From: JBDHWG01 sp046328525
GTDB taxonomy: Bacteria > Chloroflexota > Anaerolineae > Epilineales > JAHCIE01
DNA length: 64,000 nt
NCBI GenBank assembly: GCA_046328525.1
Contig: JAXLWK010000003.1
Location: 1-64,000, forward strand
Direction of reading: 5' to 3'
Part shown: positions 42,001 through 49,785 of the stretch, in pieces
Position numbering within the stretch: the stretch's first letter is position 1
How the letters are laid out: each line of letters starts with the position of its first letter
The notes under the pieces: generated by a model
Databases searched by the model: none
What the model saw: only the letters and a program-made list of their open reading frames with translations
What the model was told of the DNA's origin: nothing
Program-made: the position numbers and the translations under genes

Positions 42001-43532
42001 GGGCCGACCTGCTCCGGCTGGAGCGCGTCGGTGTCAACGACAGCTTCTTCGCCCTGGGCGGCGATTCGATTCTCAGCATCCGCCTCGTGGCGGCGGCGCA
42101 GCGCGCCGGGCTGCGCCTCACCCCGCGCCTCATCTTCGAGCATCCCACGATCGCCGCGCTTGCGGCGCTTGCCGCCCTGGACTCCGGCCGCGATGTGCCT
42201 CTGACACCCTACCAGCGCGCGCTGCTCGACGCCGGGGCAAGCGGTCGCCAGGCCTGGTCGGTGCGGGTGGTGCGGACGCAAGAGGCGCTCGACGTGTCGG
42301 CACTGACCGTGGCCCTTGCCGTCCTGGCGGGGCGCCACGACGCCTTGCGCCTGCGCGTGAGCGGTGACGGCAGCGCGTGGCGGGCCTGGGCGGTGGATGG
42401 GGCGGAGGCTGTGGCGCTGACCGTCGAGCGCGCGCCCGACACCGGGCCGTGGCTAGACGAGCGGATTGGCCGCCTCGCCGCGGACCTCGACCCGACCGCT
42501 GGCGCGCTCGTGCGCGTCGTCCTTTTCGAGATGGACACCCGCGGCGCTGTTCTCGCCCTCGCGGCCCACGCCCTCGCGGCCGACACAGCCTCGTGGCCGA
42601 TTCTCCTGGCCGACCTGGAGACGGCGTACCGACAGACGCAGCGCGGCGCGCCGGTCAGCCTGCCGCCGAGCGCGTCGTTCCTCCGTTGGAGCGCGGGGGT
42701 GGCCGGCGCCGCCGACATGGCGGCCGGGCAGTGGGTCTACTGGCAAGACGCCCTGGCGGCGAGTTCGCCGCCGGTGTTTGCCGGCCCGCCCGACGGGGCG
42801 CGGCATCACGCCCGGGTGACGCTGTCGGAGGAGGAGACGCGCACGTTCATGGCGGCGCAGGCCCCTTACCGCACACAGCCCGAGGAAGTGCTCCTGGCGG
42901 CGGCGGCGCTGGCCGTGGGGAAAGCTCTGGCAGCCGACTCGTGTCTCGCCACCATCACGGCGGATGCGCGCCTGGCGCTCGTCGGCGCCGAGGTCACGCG
43001 GGGAGTCGGGCCGTTTCTCGCCGCCTTTCCGCTCCCCCTCGATCTGGCGGCGCTGTGCAGGGCGCGGCAGGACAGCCCGGATCAGGCGGTTATCATGATC
43101 AAAGAGAGACTGCGCCGCGTCCCCGCCGGGGGAATTGGCTTCGGCCTGCTGCCTGACCTGGCCGCGACGACGCCGTCCACGTTGGGATTCTGTTACCTCG
43201 GCGTGACGGACACATCGCCGGGGACAGAGGGGGGGTGGGCCGTGGATGCGGCGCTCCTCCGACCAACGCGCGAAGCCGCCGCCTTCCCTCATCGTCCTAT
43301 CGAAATCGTAACCTGGATCGAGGATCACCGTCTTCACCTGTGGGTTGCGTACGATTGTGTCGCTTTCGATAGGGCGGCGGCGGATGCCTTCGCTCAATCG
43401 CTGTTTCACGAATTATCCACTCTTGCCTATCATTTGTCATTCGAGAGTGTAGGCCGCTTCACGCCTGCCGACTTCCTGGATGCGCATCTCGGCCAGGACG
43501 AGCTGGACGACCTCCTGTCTTCGCTAGAATAG
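39015..43532 (+). CDS. Nonribosomal peptide synthetase, module C-A(Asp)-PCP-E-like
   Basis: A 1505-residue single NRPS module. The condensation domain covers about 1-440, with intact HHALLDG at 147-153. The adenylation domain covers about 460-960, with FTSGSTGQPKG near 618, HYGPTETT, GRVDDQVKIRGYRVEPGE and TSNGKIDRRAL. Pocket residues read from FAADLGNT, CLKIVP, LVLGGE and NHYGPTETTVG give D-L-T-K-V-G-H-V-G-K, one change from the aspartate code DLTKVGHIGK. The PCP has FFALGGDSILSI (Ser about 1018). From about 1060 to the end is an epimerisation-like domain with a degraded active site (AHALAAD where HHxxxDG is expected; TADAR where EGxGR is expected). The GTG start follows AAGGAAG. A free first C domain implies an acyl or upstream amino-acyl donor. 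Confidence 0.93.
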   Translation: MTEDRDDAAIEAVYPLSPLQAGMLFHNLLGVAAGVDVQQIVGVLRERLSLPLFEQAWRQAAARHAVLRTAFRWSGSEGLAQAVYREVALPIAFEDWRSVPADEQPSRLTRYCRDDWRRGFALDRPPLMRLTVVQWADAEFRFVWTFHHALLDGRSYDLLLQEVFALYEAFQRGESVSPPPARPYRDYILWLQDQAPAASAAAWRDLLTGFAAPTPLPDIRPAAPPPPDDDYGMQELWLSEETTAGLTVTARTIGVSVSTLVQGAWALLLSRLSGEDDVVFGVTRTCRHSALGGVGADRMIGLLINTLPMRARVRGEQAIAAWLRELRAQSLAVRAHEHTPLASVQEWSDLPPGAPLFDSIVVYENFRLDTRLKALGGAWQQRDFDVFGRTSYPLTLLAYQDRSLLLRLKHDRARFGDTAASRMLGHLAAILARFVASPALPLDSVSLLTPEEEHQILTAWTAPWTDNAVAVCFHQVFAAQAARTPDALAVVYEDTRLTYRDLDELSNRLAWRLRAVGIGPEAVAGIYLDRSAATVVALLAILKAGGAYLPLDVDQPAERVSRLLREARAAALVTRRSLVERMPPIGVPVVCVDDSDDSASPARLPNLARPANLAYVLFTSGSTGQPKGVAIEHRQVMAYLRGVVAALDLPASAAYALVSTFAADLGNTMIFPALARGGCLHVIASERAATPDAFADYVARHRIDCLKIVPSHLAALLSAAEPARALPRQRLVLGGEAASPALVARVHALAPHCRAFNHYGPTETTVGVLTYPILPADAAGPIPLGRPLPNTRVYILDSAMQPAPVGRPGELYIGGDTVGRGYIHRPDLTAERFVPNPLTGSDPRAARLYRTGDRVRWREDGVVEFLGRVDDQVKIRGYRVEPGEVAAALTQHPAVAASAATVWEDERGEKHLAAYVVPAASAVPDDLPLTLTAFLRGRLPEHMLPAGIVPLDDIPLTSNGKIDRRALPPLRLAQNPPPSAYVAPRNAAEAALAAIWADLLRLERVGVNDSFFALGGDSILSIRLVAAAQRAGLRLTPRLIFEHPTIAALAALAALDSGRDVPLTPYQRALLDAGASGRQAWSVRVVRTQEALDVSALTVALAVLAGRHDALRLRVSGDGSAWRAWAVDGAEAVALTVERAPDTGPWLDERIGRLAADLDPTAGALVRVVLFEMDTRGAVLALAAHALAADTASWPILLADLETAYRQTQRGAPVSLPPSASFLRWSAGVAGAADMAAGQWVYWQDALAASSPPVFAGPPDGARHHARVTLSEEETRTFMAAQAPYRTQPEEVLLAAAALAVGKALAADSCLATITADARLALVGAEVTRGVGPFLAAFPLPLDLAALCRARQDSPDQAVIMIKERLRRVPAGGIGFGLLPDLAATTPSTLGFCYLGVTDTSPGTEGGWAVDAALLRPTREAAAFPHRPIEIVTWIEDHRLHLWVAYDCVAFDRAAADAFAQSLFHELSTLAYHLSFESVGRFTPADFLDAHLGQDELDDLLSSLE

Positions 43533-43566
43533 TCCTTTGACCCGCCAAGAAGTAGATTCCGACACC

Positions 43567-46500
43567 ATGACCGACCAGCAGTCACTTGCCCCACGGCCCG
43601 CTGCGGCCGACCAGAATATCGAAGCCATCTATCCCCTCACACCTATGCAGGAGGGGATGCTATATCATGCCGTTGAGGCGAGCCAGTCCGGTGTCTACTT
43701 CCAGCAGGCGACGCTGCGGCTGAGCGGCGCGCTGGACGTGGACGCCCTGCGGCGCGCGTGGGAGAGCGTCCTGGCGCACCACCCCGCCTTGCGCAGTGTC
43801 TTCGTTTGGGAGCGGCTCGAGCGACCCCTGCAAGTCGTACGCAAGACCGCGCCGCTCCCGTGGCAGGTCCTTGACTGGCGCGACGTGGCGGAAGCCGAGC
43901 GCGACGCGCGCCTGGCGGAGTTCCGCCACCTGGACCGCGAGGCGGGCTTCCCGCTCTCGAAAGCGCCGCTGATGCGGCTGGGGCTGATTCGTCTCGCCGC
44001 CGACGATCATCGGCTGGTGTGGAGCCACCATCACCTGCTGCTCGACGGGTGGAGCACGGCCATCGTGCTGCGCGAGGTGTTCGAGACCTACGCGGCTCTC
44101 GTCGCCGGGCAAACGCCCGATTTGCCGCCCGCCCGCCCGTTCCGCGACTATGTCACCTGGCTGGAGCAGCAGCCCCTCGATGGGGCCGAGGCGTATTGGC
44201 GGCAGGCGCTGGCCGGGTTCGAGACGCCGACGTCGCTGCGGATCGAGCACCTTCTCGACCGGCCCGCCGCCGGCCACGGCGCGGATGGCGACCCGTTCGG
44301 CGAGGCGCGTCTGCGCCTCTCGGAGGCGGCGACGACGAGGCTGCGGGAGCTTGCCCGGCGCGGCCAGGTGACTCTGAACACCCTCTTACAGGGCGCGTGG
44401 GCGCTTCTGCTGAGCCGCTACAGCGGCGAGGACGACGTCGTCTTTGGCGCGACGGTGGCGGGCCGGGCCGCCGAACTGGACGGTATCGGCGACATGGTGG
44501 GCATCTTCATCAACACCCTGCCCGCGCGCGTCGCCGTCCCGCCAGACGCCGAGCTACTCGGTTGGCTCCGCTCGCTCCAGGCGCAACAGGCCCTGGCGCG
44601 CGAGTACGAGCATACCCCGCTGGTCGTGGCCCAGGGCTGGAGCGACATCCCGCGCGGACAGCCGCTGTTCGAGACCCTCGTCGTGTTCGAGAACTATCCA
44701 GGCGACAACCCCGGCGAGGGGCGCTGGACGGGTGTCTGCGTTGACATGGAGCGCTACTACTCGCGCACTAACTACCCCGTCACCCTCACCGTCTACCCCG
44801 GCGTCGCGCTAGGGCTTGAGCTGACGTATGCCCTGGATCGCTTCGAGCCGGCGAGCATGGCGCGCTTGCTGGGACACCTGGCGGTGATCCTGGAGGGCAT
44901 GGCGGCGAACCCGTCGGCGCGCCTGATGGACATTGGGCTGCTGACAGAGGACGAGCGGCGTCTCATTCTCGTGGACTGGAACGACACGGCGCGCGACTTC
45001 GGCCACGACGCCATGATCCACGCGCTTTTCGAGGCTCAGGCTCGACAGACGCCGGATGCGGTCGCCGTGGTCAGCCCTATCGGCCTGCCCGACGCGGCCG
45101 GGGACGTGGCGGTCACGCGCATGACCTACGGCGAGCTGAACGAGCGAGCGAATCGCCTGGCCGTCCGCCTGCGCCGCCTGGGTGTCGGGCCGGAGCGCGT
45201 GCTGGCGTTATCTATCGGCCGCTCGCCGGACATGCTCGTCGCTGTGCTGGCCGTCCTCAAAGCGGGGGGCGCATATCTGCCCCTTGACCCGTCGTACCCG
45301 GCAGAGCGCGTCGCCTTCATGCTCGCCGACGCCGGCGTCCATCTCGTCATCACGCAACAGTGCTTCGCGGCGCAGTTCGCCAACCTGGCGTCGGTCATCT
45401 GCGTGGACGATCCCCTGCCTGAAGTGGACGGGGACGCGCTGCCTGTGGCGGGGCCGCTTGCGCCGCAGCGCCTGGCGTACGTCGTCTACACGTCTGGCTC
45501 GACCGGCAGCGCCAAGGGTGTCATGGTCAGCCACCGCAGCTTCGTGAACGCCTACCGCGCCTGGGAACAGGCCTACGGCTTGCGGACGGACGTGCACAGC
45601 CACCTGCAGATGGCGAACTTCTCGTTCGACGTGTTCTGCGGCGATTGGGCGCGCGCCCTGTGCTCCGGCGGCAAGCTCGTGCTGTGCCCGCTCGACTTCC
45701 TGCTCGCGCCCGACCGCCTGTACGCTCTGATGCGCCAGGAGGCGGTGGACTGCGCCGAGTTTGTGCCGGTGATCATGCGCGCCCTGCTCCCCTACCTGGA
45801 GGAGACCGGGCAGACGCTGGCTTTCATGCGCGTCCTGGCCGTGGCGTCGGACGTGTGGTATGTGGGCGAGTACTGGCGCATTTGGGCCGCCTGCGGCCCC
45901 GATACGCGCCTCGTCAACTCGTATGGGCTGAGCGAGGCGACGGTGGATAGCTCGTACTATGACGGCCGGCCGGATGCACTCGGCCCGCAGCGCACCGTGC
46001 CGATTGGGCGGCCGTTCGCCAACACGCGCCTGTACATTCTCGACCCGGCGCTCCAGCCGCTGCCGATTGGAGCGCCGGGCGAACTGTACGTCGGCGGCGT
46101 CGGGCTGGCGCGCGGCTATCTCAACGCGCCGGGCCTGACGGCGGAGCGATTCATTCCTGACCCCTTTGCGCACCTGCATGGGCAGGGGACGAACACCGGG
46201 GGCGGCCGACTGTACCGGACGGGCGACCTGGCGCGCTACCTGCCCGACGGCGCGATCGAGCTGCTCGGTCGGCTGGACGATCAGGTCAAGCTGCGCGGCA
46301 TGCGCGTCGAGCTAGGCGAGATCGTTGTGACGCTGAGCCGCCACCCGGCGGTGCTGGAGGCCGAGGTGGTGCTGAGGACCGTGCGTGGCAGGGACGCGGC
46401 GCTCGTCGCCTACGTGGTCCCGCGCGCTCAGCCGCCTGATCGCACTGCCCTGGGCCGCGACCTGCGGGCATACCTGGCGGCGCGCTTGCCGGCGCACATG

Positions 46501-46878
46501 GTTCCGTCGCGGTTCGTCGTCCTCGCGGCTCTCCCGCTCACGTCCAGCGGGAAGGTGGACAGGCGCGCTCTGCCGCCGCCGGACAGCGCGCCGTCCGAGA
46601 CCCCGCGCACCTACGTAGCGCCGCGGGACGATGTGGAGCAGCGCCTGGCAGCGATTTGGCAGAGCGTTCTGCACGTCGAGCCGGTGGGCGTGCGCGACAA
46701 CTTCGTGGAGCTAGGTGGACACTCCCTGCTGATCGTTCGCATGGTCGCCCAGGTGCAGAAAGCCTTTGGCGTTCGGCTCCCGCTCGCCACCGTGTTGCGC
46801 TCGCCGACCATCGAGGAGCTGGCGCGCGTCCTTCGCGCGGCGACCCCGGCGGCGAGAGAAGGAGTCGAGACGCCATGA
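43567..46878 (+). CDS. Nonribosomal peptide synthetase, module C-A(Orn-like)-PCP
   Basis: A 1103-residue module with no thioesterase. The condensation domain begins IEAIYPLTPMQEGMLYH and has HHHLLLDG near 155. In the adenylation domain YTSGSTGSAKG (near 640) is followed by a specificity pocket read from FSFDVFCGDW, CAEFVP, LAVASD and NSYGLSEATVDSSYY. The code is D-V-G-E-A-A-S-V-D-K, closest to the ornithine code DVGEIGSIDK; the Glu and Asp fit a basic side chain. The PCP has FVELGGHSLLIV near 1048. The ATG at 43567 is preferred over TTG at 43537, though neither has a strong ribosome binding site. ATGA overlap with the MbtH gene. Product release must be by an unseen enzyme or by cyclisation. 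Confidence 0.92.
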   Translation: MTDQQSLAPRPAAADQNIEAIYPLTPMQEGMLYHAVEASQSGVYFQQATLRLSGALDVDALRRAWESVLAHHPALRSVFVWERLERPLQVVRKTAPLPWQVLDWRDVAEAERDARLAEFRHLDREAGFPLSKAPLMRLGLIRLAADDHRLVWSHHHLLLDGWSTAIVLREVFETYAALVAGQTPDLPPARPFRDYVTWLEQQPLDGAEAYWRQALAGFETPTSLRIEHLLDRPAAGHGADGDPFGEARLRLSEAATTRLRELARRGQVTLNTLLQGAWALLLSRYSGEDDVVFGATVAGRAAELDGIGDMVGIFINTLPARVAVPPDAELLGWLRSLQAQQALAREYEHTPLVVAQGWSDIPRGQPLFETLVVFENYPGDNPGEGRWTGVCVDMERYYSRTNYPVTLTVYPGVALGLELTYALDRFEPASMARLLGHLAVILEGMAANPSARLMDIGLLTEDERRLILVDWNDTARDFGHDAMIHALFEAQARQTPDAVAVVSPIGLPDAAGDVAVTRMTYGELNERANRLAVRLRRLGVGPERVLALSIGRSPDMLVAVLAVLKAGGAYLPLDPSYPAERVAFMLADAGVHLVITQQCFAAQFANLASVICVDDPLPEVDGDALPVAGPLAPQRLAYVVYTSGSTGSAKGVMVSHRSFVNAYRAWEQAYGLRTDVHSHLQMANFSFDVFCGDWARALCSGGKLVLCPLDFLLAPDRLYALMRQEAVDCAEFVPVIMRALLPYLEETGQTLAFMRVLAVASDVWYVGEYWRIWAACGPDTRLVNSYGLSEATVDSSYYDGRPDALGPQRTVPIGRPFANTRLYILDPALQPLPIGAPGELYVGGVGLARGYLNAPGLTAERFIPDPFAHLHGQGTNTGGGRLYRTGDLARYLPDGAIELLGRLDDQVKLRGMRVELGEIVVTLSRHPAVLEAEVVLRTVRGRDAALVAYVVPRAQPPDRTALGRDLRAYLAARLPAHMVPSRFVVLAALPLTSSGKVDRRALPPPDSAPSETPRTYVAPRDDVEQRLAAIWQSVLHVEPVGVRDNFVELGGHSLLIVRMVAQVQKAFGVRLPLATVLRSPTIEELARVLRAATPAAREGVETP

Positions 46879-47099
46879 GCGAGCCACAGGCTGAGGGCGG
46901 GCTTCAGTACAGCGTCGTGGTCAACGGCGAGGGCCAGTACTCGGTGTGGGCGGCCCACCGGCCGGTTCCGTCAGGCTGGCGCGAGGAAGGCTTGCGAGGG
47001 ACTCACGCCGAGTGCCTGGCGCACATTCGCCAGGTATGGACCGACATGCGGCCATTGAGCCTGCGACAGGCATCGGAACAGGGCGCGACCGATGGATGA
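46875..47099 (+). CDS. MbtH-family NRPS accessory protein
   Basis: A 74-residue protein reading QYSVVVNGEGQYSVWAAHRP, VPSGWREEGLRGTHAECLAH and IRQVWTDMRPLSL, which contains the conserved Trp and DMRP residues of MbtH proteins. MbtH-like proteins bind adenylation domains and keep them soluble and active. The ATG overlaps the stop of the upstream NRPS (ATGA), and its own end overlaps the PPTase start by 8 nt, so all three are translated together. It is easily missed because its frame is also open far upstream inside the NRPS gene. Confidence 0.94.
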   Translation: MSEPQAEGGLQYSVVVNGEGQYSVWAAHRPVPSGWREEGLRGTHAECLAHIRQVWTDMRPLSLRQASEQGATDG

Positions 47100-47943
47100 T
47101 CTCTTCCGGAGCGCGGTTCCGCGACGTGTCACTGTGTCGCCTGGCGAAGTCCACGTGTGGCGCCTCCCTTTGACGTTGCCCGGGATGAGGTCGCGCGAGA
47201 TGCAGGGGGTTTCGCGGAGAGACGTCCTCTCGGCGGACGAGCGAACACGGGCGGAGCAGATACCTCTGGCGGACGACCGCACGCGGTTCGTCGTGACACG
47301 CAAGGGGCTGCGCGATGTGCTGCGTCGCTACCTCGGCAGCCCGGCCGCCGTCGCTTTTGCCTACGGACCATATGGCAAGCCGATGCTGGCGCCGACCGTG
47401 CCGCAGCGCCTGGAATTCAACGTGTCCCACGCGGAGGGCCTGGCGCTCGTGGCCGTGAGCCTGGAGATGCCGGTGGGCGTGGATGTCGAGCCAGTGCGGC
47501 CGCTGGATGATCTGGCGGACCTGGCCGAGCAGGTTTTTTCCCCGGCGGAGCGCGCCGCCTGGGATAGGCTGCCCGAGAGCGAGCGGCTGGCCGGCTTCTT
47601 CGAGGCGTGGACGCGCAAGGAAGCTGTGTTGAAGGGATTGGGCGATGGCCTGTCGCGGCCACTGCGCGAGGTCGAGGTCTTTGGCCGCCGCGACGCCGAT
47701 CTGTGGTGGGATCCCACGGTTCCCAACAGCGCGTGGCGCTTGACGAGCTTCGCGCCACAGCGCGGCTATGTCGCCTGTGTCGCCGCAAAGGTCGCGGATG
47801 CTGGGAAGACGGTGAAGCTGACGGGCTTTGATTTCGGTCTTGAAGTCACCGCGTGCTCGTTTTCGGGCAATCGTCGGGGTTCGGCGGGGCTGGACGCGGA
47901 GGCGCTAGAAAGGCTGAGGACGTACCTCGCAGGAGATTTGTAG
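47092..47943 (+). CDS. Sfp-type 4'-phosphopantetheinyl transferase
   Basis: A 283-residue enzyme that attaches phosphopantetheine from CoA to the PCP serines of the two NRPS proteins. Family motifs: GKPMLAPTVPQRLEFNVSHA, VGVDVEPVRPLDDL (Mg-binding Asp and Glu) and FFEAWTRKEAVLKGLGDGL (WxxKEA). It overlaps mbtH and is followed immediately by the solute-binding protein gene (stop TAG then ATG, no gap). An in-cluster PPTase suggests a self-contained peptide pathway. Confidence 0.93.
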   Translation: MDDLFRSAVPRRVTVSPGEVHVWRLPLTLPGMRSREMQGVSRRDVLSADERTRAEQIPLADDRTRFVVTRKGLRDVLRRYLGSPAAVAFAYGPYGKPMLAPTVPQRLEFNVSHAEGLALVAVSLEMPVGVDVEPVRPLDDLADLAEQVFSPAERAAWDRLPESERLAGFFEAWTRKEAVLKGLGDGLSRPLREVEVFGRRDADLWWDPTVPNSAWRLTSFAPQRGYVACVAAKVADAGKTVKLTGFDFGLEVTACSFSGNRRGSAGLDAEALERLRTYLAGDL

Positions 47944-49785
47944 ATGAAGCGTGTCCGTTTCACAACCCTCAGCCGGCGCGCGTGCCTAGCGCTCCTCGTC
48001 GTCGTCCTCGCCGCGACCCTGGCCGGCTGCGGCCTGGCTCCGCCAGGGGCGTCGGCGACGAGCGCGAGCAATCTGCCGACCCCGACGCCGATCCCGACGC
48101 CGAGCTTGGCGGAGGCCGACGACACGCTGCGCATCTTCAACCCGCAGGCCCCGACGACCCTCAACCCGCATCGCACGCTGTCGAGCAAGGATTTCGAGCC
48201 GGCGCGTATCACGTATGAGCCGCTGGCGAGCTTCGACCGCCAGGGCCGCCTGACGCCGTTCCTGGCTGCGGAGATTCCCACCCTCGACAATGGGGGCGTA
48301 GCGCAGGATGGAATGTCGGTGACGTGGAAGCTGAAGCGGGACATTCGCTGGTCCGACGGGCAGCCGTTTACCGCCGATGATGTCCTGTTTACCTATGAGT
48401 ATGTGACCGACCCGGCGACGGCGGCCAGCACCGCGTCGTCCTACTCCAATGTCGCCCGGGTGGAGGTCATTGATCCATACACCGTCAGGGTGGTCTTCAA
48501 GACGCCGACGAGCGCGTGGGCCGTCCCATTCGTCGGCACCCAGGGCATGATTCTGCCGCGCCACGTGCTCCAGGCGTACAACGGCGCGAACGCGGCAAGC
48601 GCCCCGGCCAACACTCTCCCGGTCGGGACCGGGCCGTACCGCGTGATGGAGCCGGGCATCAAGCCCCAGGAGGTGCTCCTGCTGGGAACCCAGCTCATGC
48701 CCACGAACAAGATCACCTTCGAGGTGAATCCCTACTACCGCGACAAGGACCGGGTGCCCTTCCGACGCATCATCTACCGCGGCGGCGGCACGGCGCAGCA
48801 GGCGGCGCGCTCGGTGCTGGAAGAAGGAACGGTGGACTATGCCTATGAGCTAGGCCAGCTCTCGCCGCAGGACCTGGAGGACCTCAAGTCCTCGACGAAG
48901 GGCCGCCTGGTCACTAACTTCGGCTCGCGGGTCGAGCGCCTCATGCTGAACCAGACCGACCCGAATCGCGTGACCGAGGATGGGGAGCGCTCGAACCTGA
49001 AATTCCCGCACCCGATTTTCGGCGACCTGCGGGTGCGCGAGGCGTTCGCCCACGCGATCAACCGCGACGCCATCGCCGAACTCTACGGCATCACCGGCAA
49101 GCCGACGGGCAACAACCTGGTGTCCCCGCCGATCTTTCCCGCCGACCGGCGCGTTGCCTATGACTACAACCTGGACAAGGCGCGGGCGCTGCTGGACGAG
49201 GCAGGGTGGCTGGATACCAACGGCGACGGGGTGCGCGAAAAAGATGGTGTCAAGCTGCGGGTTGTGTTCGCAGGCAAGCCGAGCGGCATGCTGCAGGCGA
49301 CGCAGCAAATCATCCAGAAGGACCTGGCCGCGATTGGCGTGGATGTCACGACCAAGATCGTCGATTCGGCGGTGCTGTTCGGCGCGGGCGCTGCGAACCC
49401 GGACAGCATGTATCGCTTCAACGCCGACATGATCGAGGCGGCCTACCGCAACCCCAGCCCTGACCCAAGCAACTACATGGGCCAGTGGCGGTGCGACCAG
49501 ATACCGCAGAAGGCAAACAACTGGGCGGCCGGCGTGAACGTCGAGCGTTGGTGCCGCCCCGACTACGACGCGCTGCTGCAAGCCGCGAAGACCGAGCAGG
49601 ACCCGGAAAAAAGTCGGCAGCTGTATACTCAACTCGAGGATATGCAGCTCGACGACGTGGTGATGATCCCGATGGTCTACCAGGCGGACGTGTTGGGCGC
49701 AAACCTGGGGCTGTCTGGTGTGGATCTGACGCCGTGGGATGCGACGACGTGGAACATCAAGGATTGGAGGCGGGCGACGCCATGA
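47944..49785 (+). CDS. ABC-type peptide/nickel family substrate-binding lipoprotein (SBP_bac_5)
   Basis: A 613-residue extracytoplasmic binding protein. The N-terminus MKRVRFTTLSRRACLALLVV and lipobox LAGC predict a lipid-anchored protein, followed by a Thr/Pro linker (PTPTPIPTPS). The family 5 pattern includes LRIFNPQAPTTLNPH, VTWKLKRDIRWSDGQPFTAD, GTGPYRVMEPG, FGDLRVREAFAHAINRDAI and RRVAYDYNLDKARALLDEAGW. No permease or ATPase genes accompany it. Its position between the PPTase and a membrane sensor, with ATGA overlap to the latter, suggests a receptor role rather than uptake, possibly for a peptide. Confidence 0.92.
   Translation: MKRVRFTTLSRRACLALLVVVLAATLAGCGLAPPGASATSASNLPTPTPIPTPSLAEADDTLRIFNPQAPTTLNPHRTLSSKDFEPARITYEPLASFDRQGRLTPFLAAEIPTLDNGGVAQDGMSVTWKLKRDIRWSDGQPFTADDVLFTYEYVTDPATAASTASSYSNVARVEVIDPYTVRVVFKTPTSAWAVPFVGTQGMILPRHVLQAYNGANAASAPANTLPVGTGPYRVMEPGIKPQEVLLLGTQLMPTNKITFEVNPYYRDKDRVPFRRIIYRGGGTAQQAARSVLEEGTVDYAYELGQLSPQDLEDLKSSTKGRLVTNFGSRVERLMLNQTDPNRVTEDGERSNLKFPHPIFGDLRVREAFAHAINRDAIAELYGITGKPTGNNLVSPPIFPADRRVAYDYNLDKARALLDEAGWLDTNGDGVREKDGVKLRVVFAGKPSGMLQATQQIIQKDLAAIGVDVTTKIVDSAVLFGAGAANPDSMYRFNADMIEAAYRNPSPDPSNYMGQWRCDQIPQKANNWAAGVNVERWCRPDYDALLQAAKTEQDPEKSRQLYTQLEDMQLDDVVMIPMVYQADVLGANLGLSGVDLTPWDATTWNIKDWRRATP

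Noticed and set aside
40323..42338. 671-residue minus-strand frame within the first NRPS gene
   Set aside because: Antisense to conserved adenylation motifs; the composition is low-complexity Arg/Gly/His and no family is recognisable.
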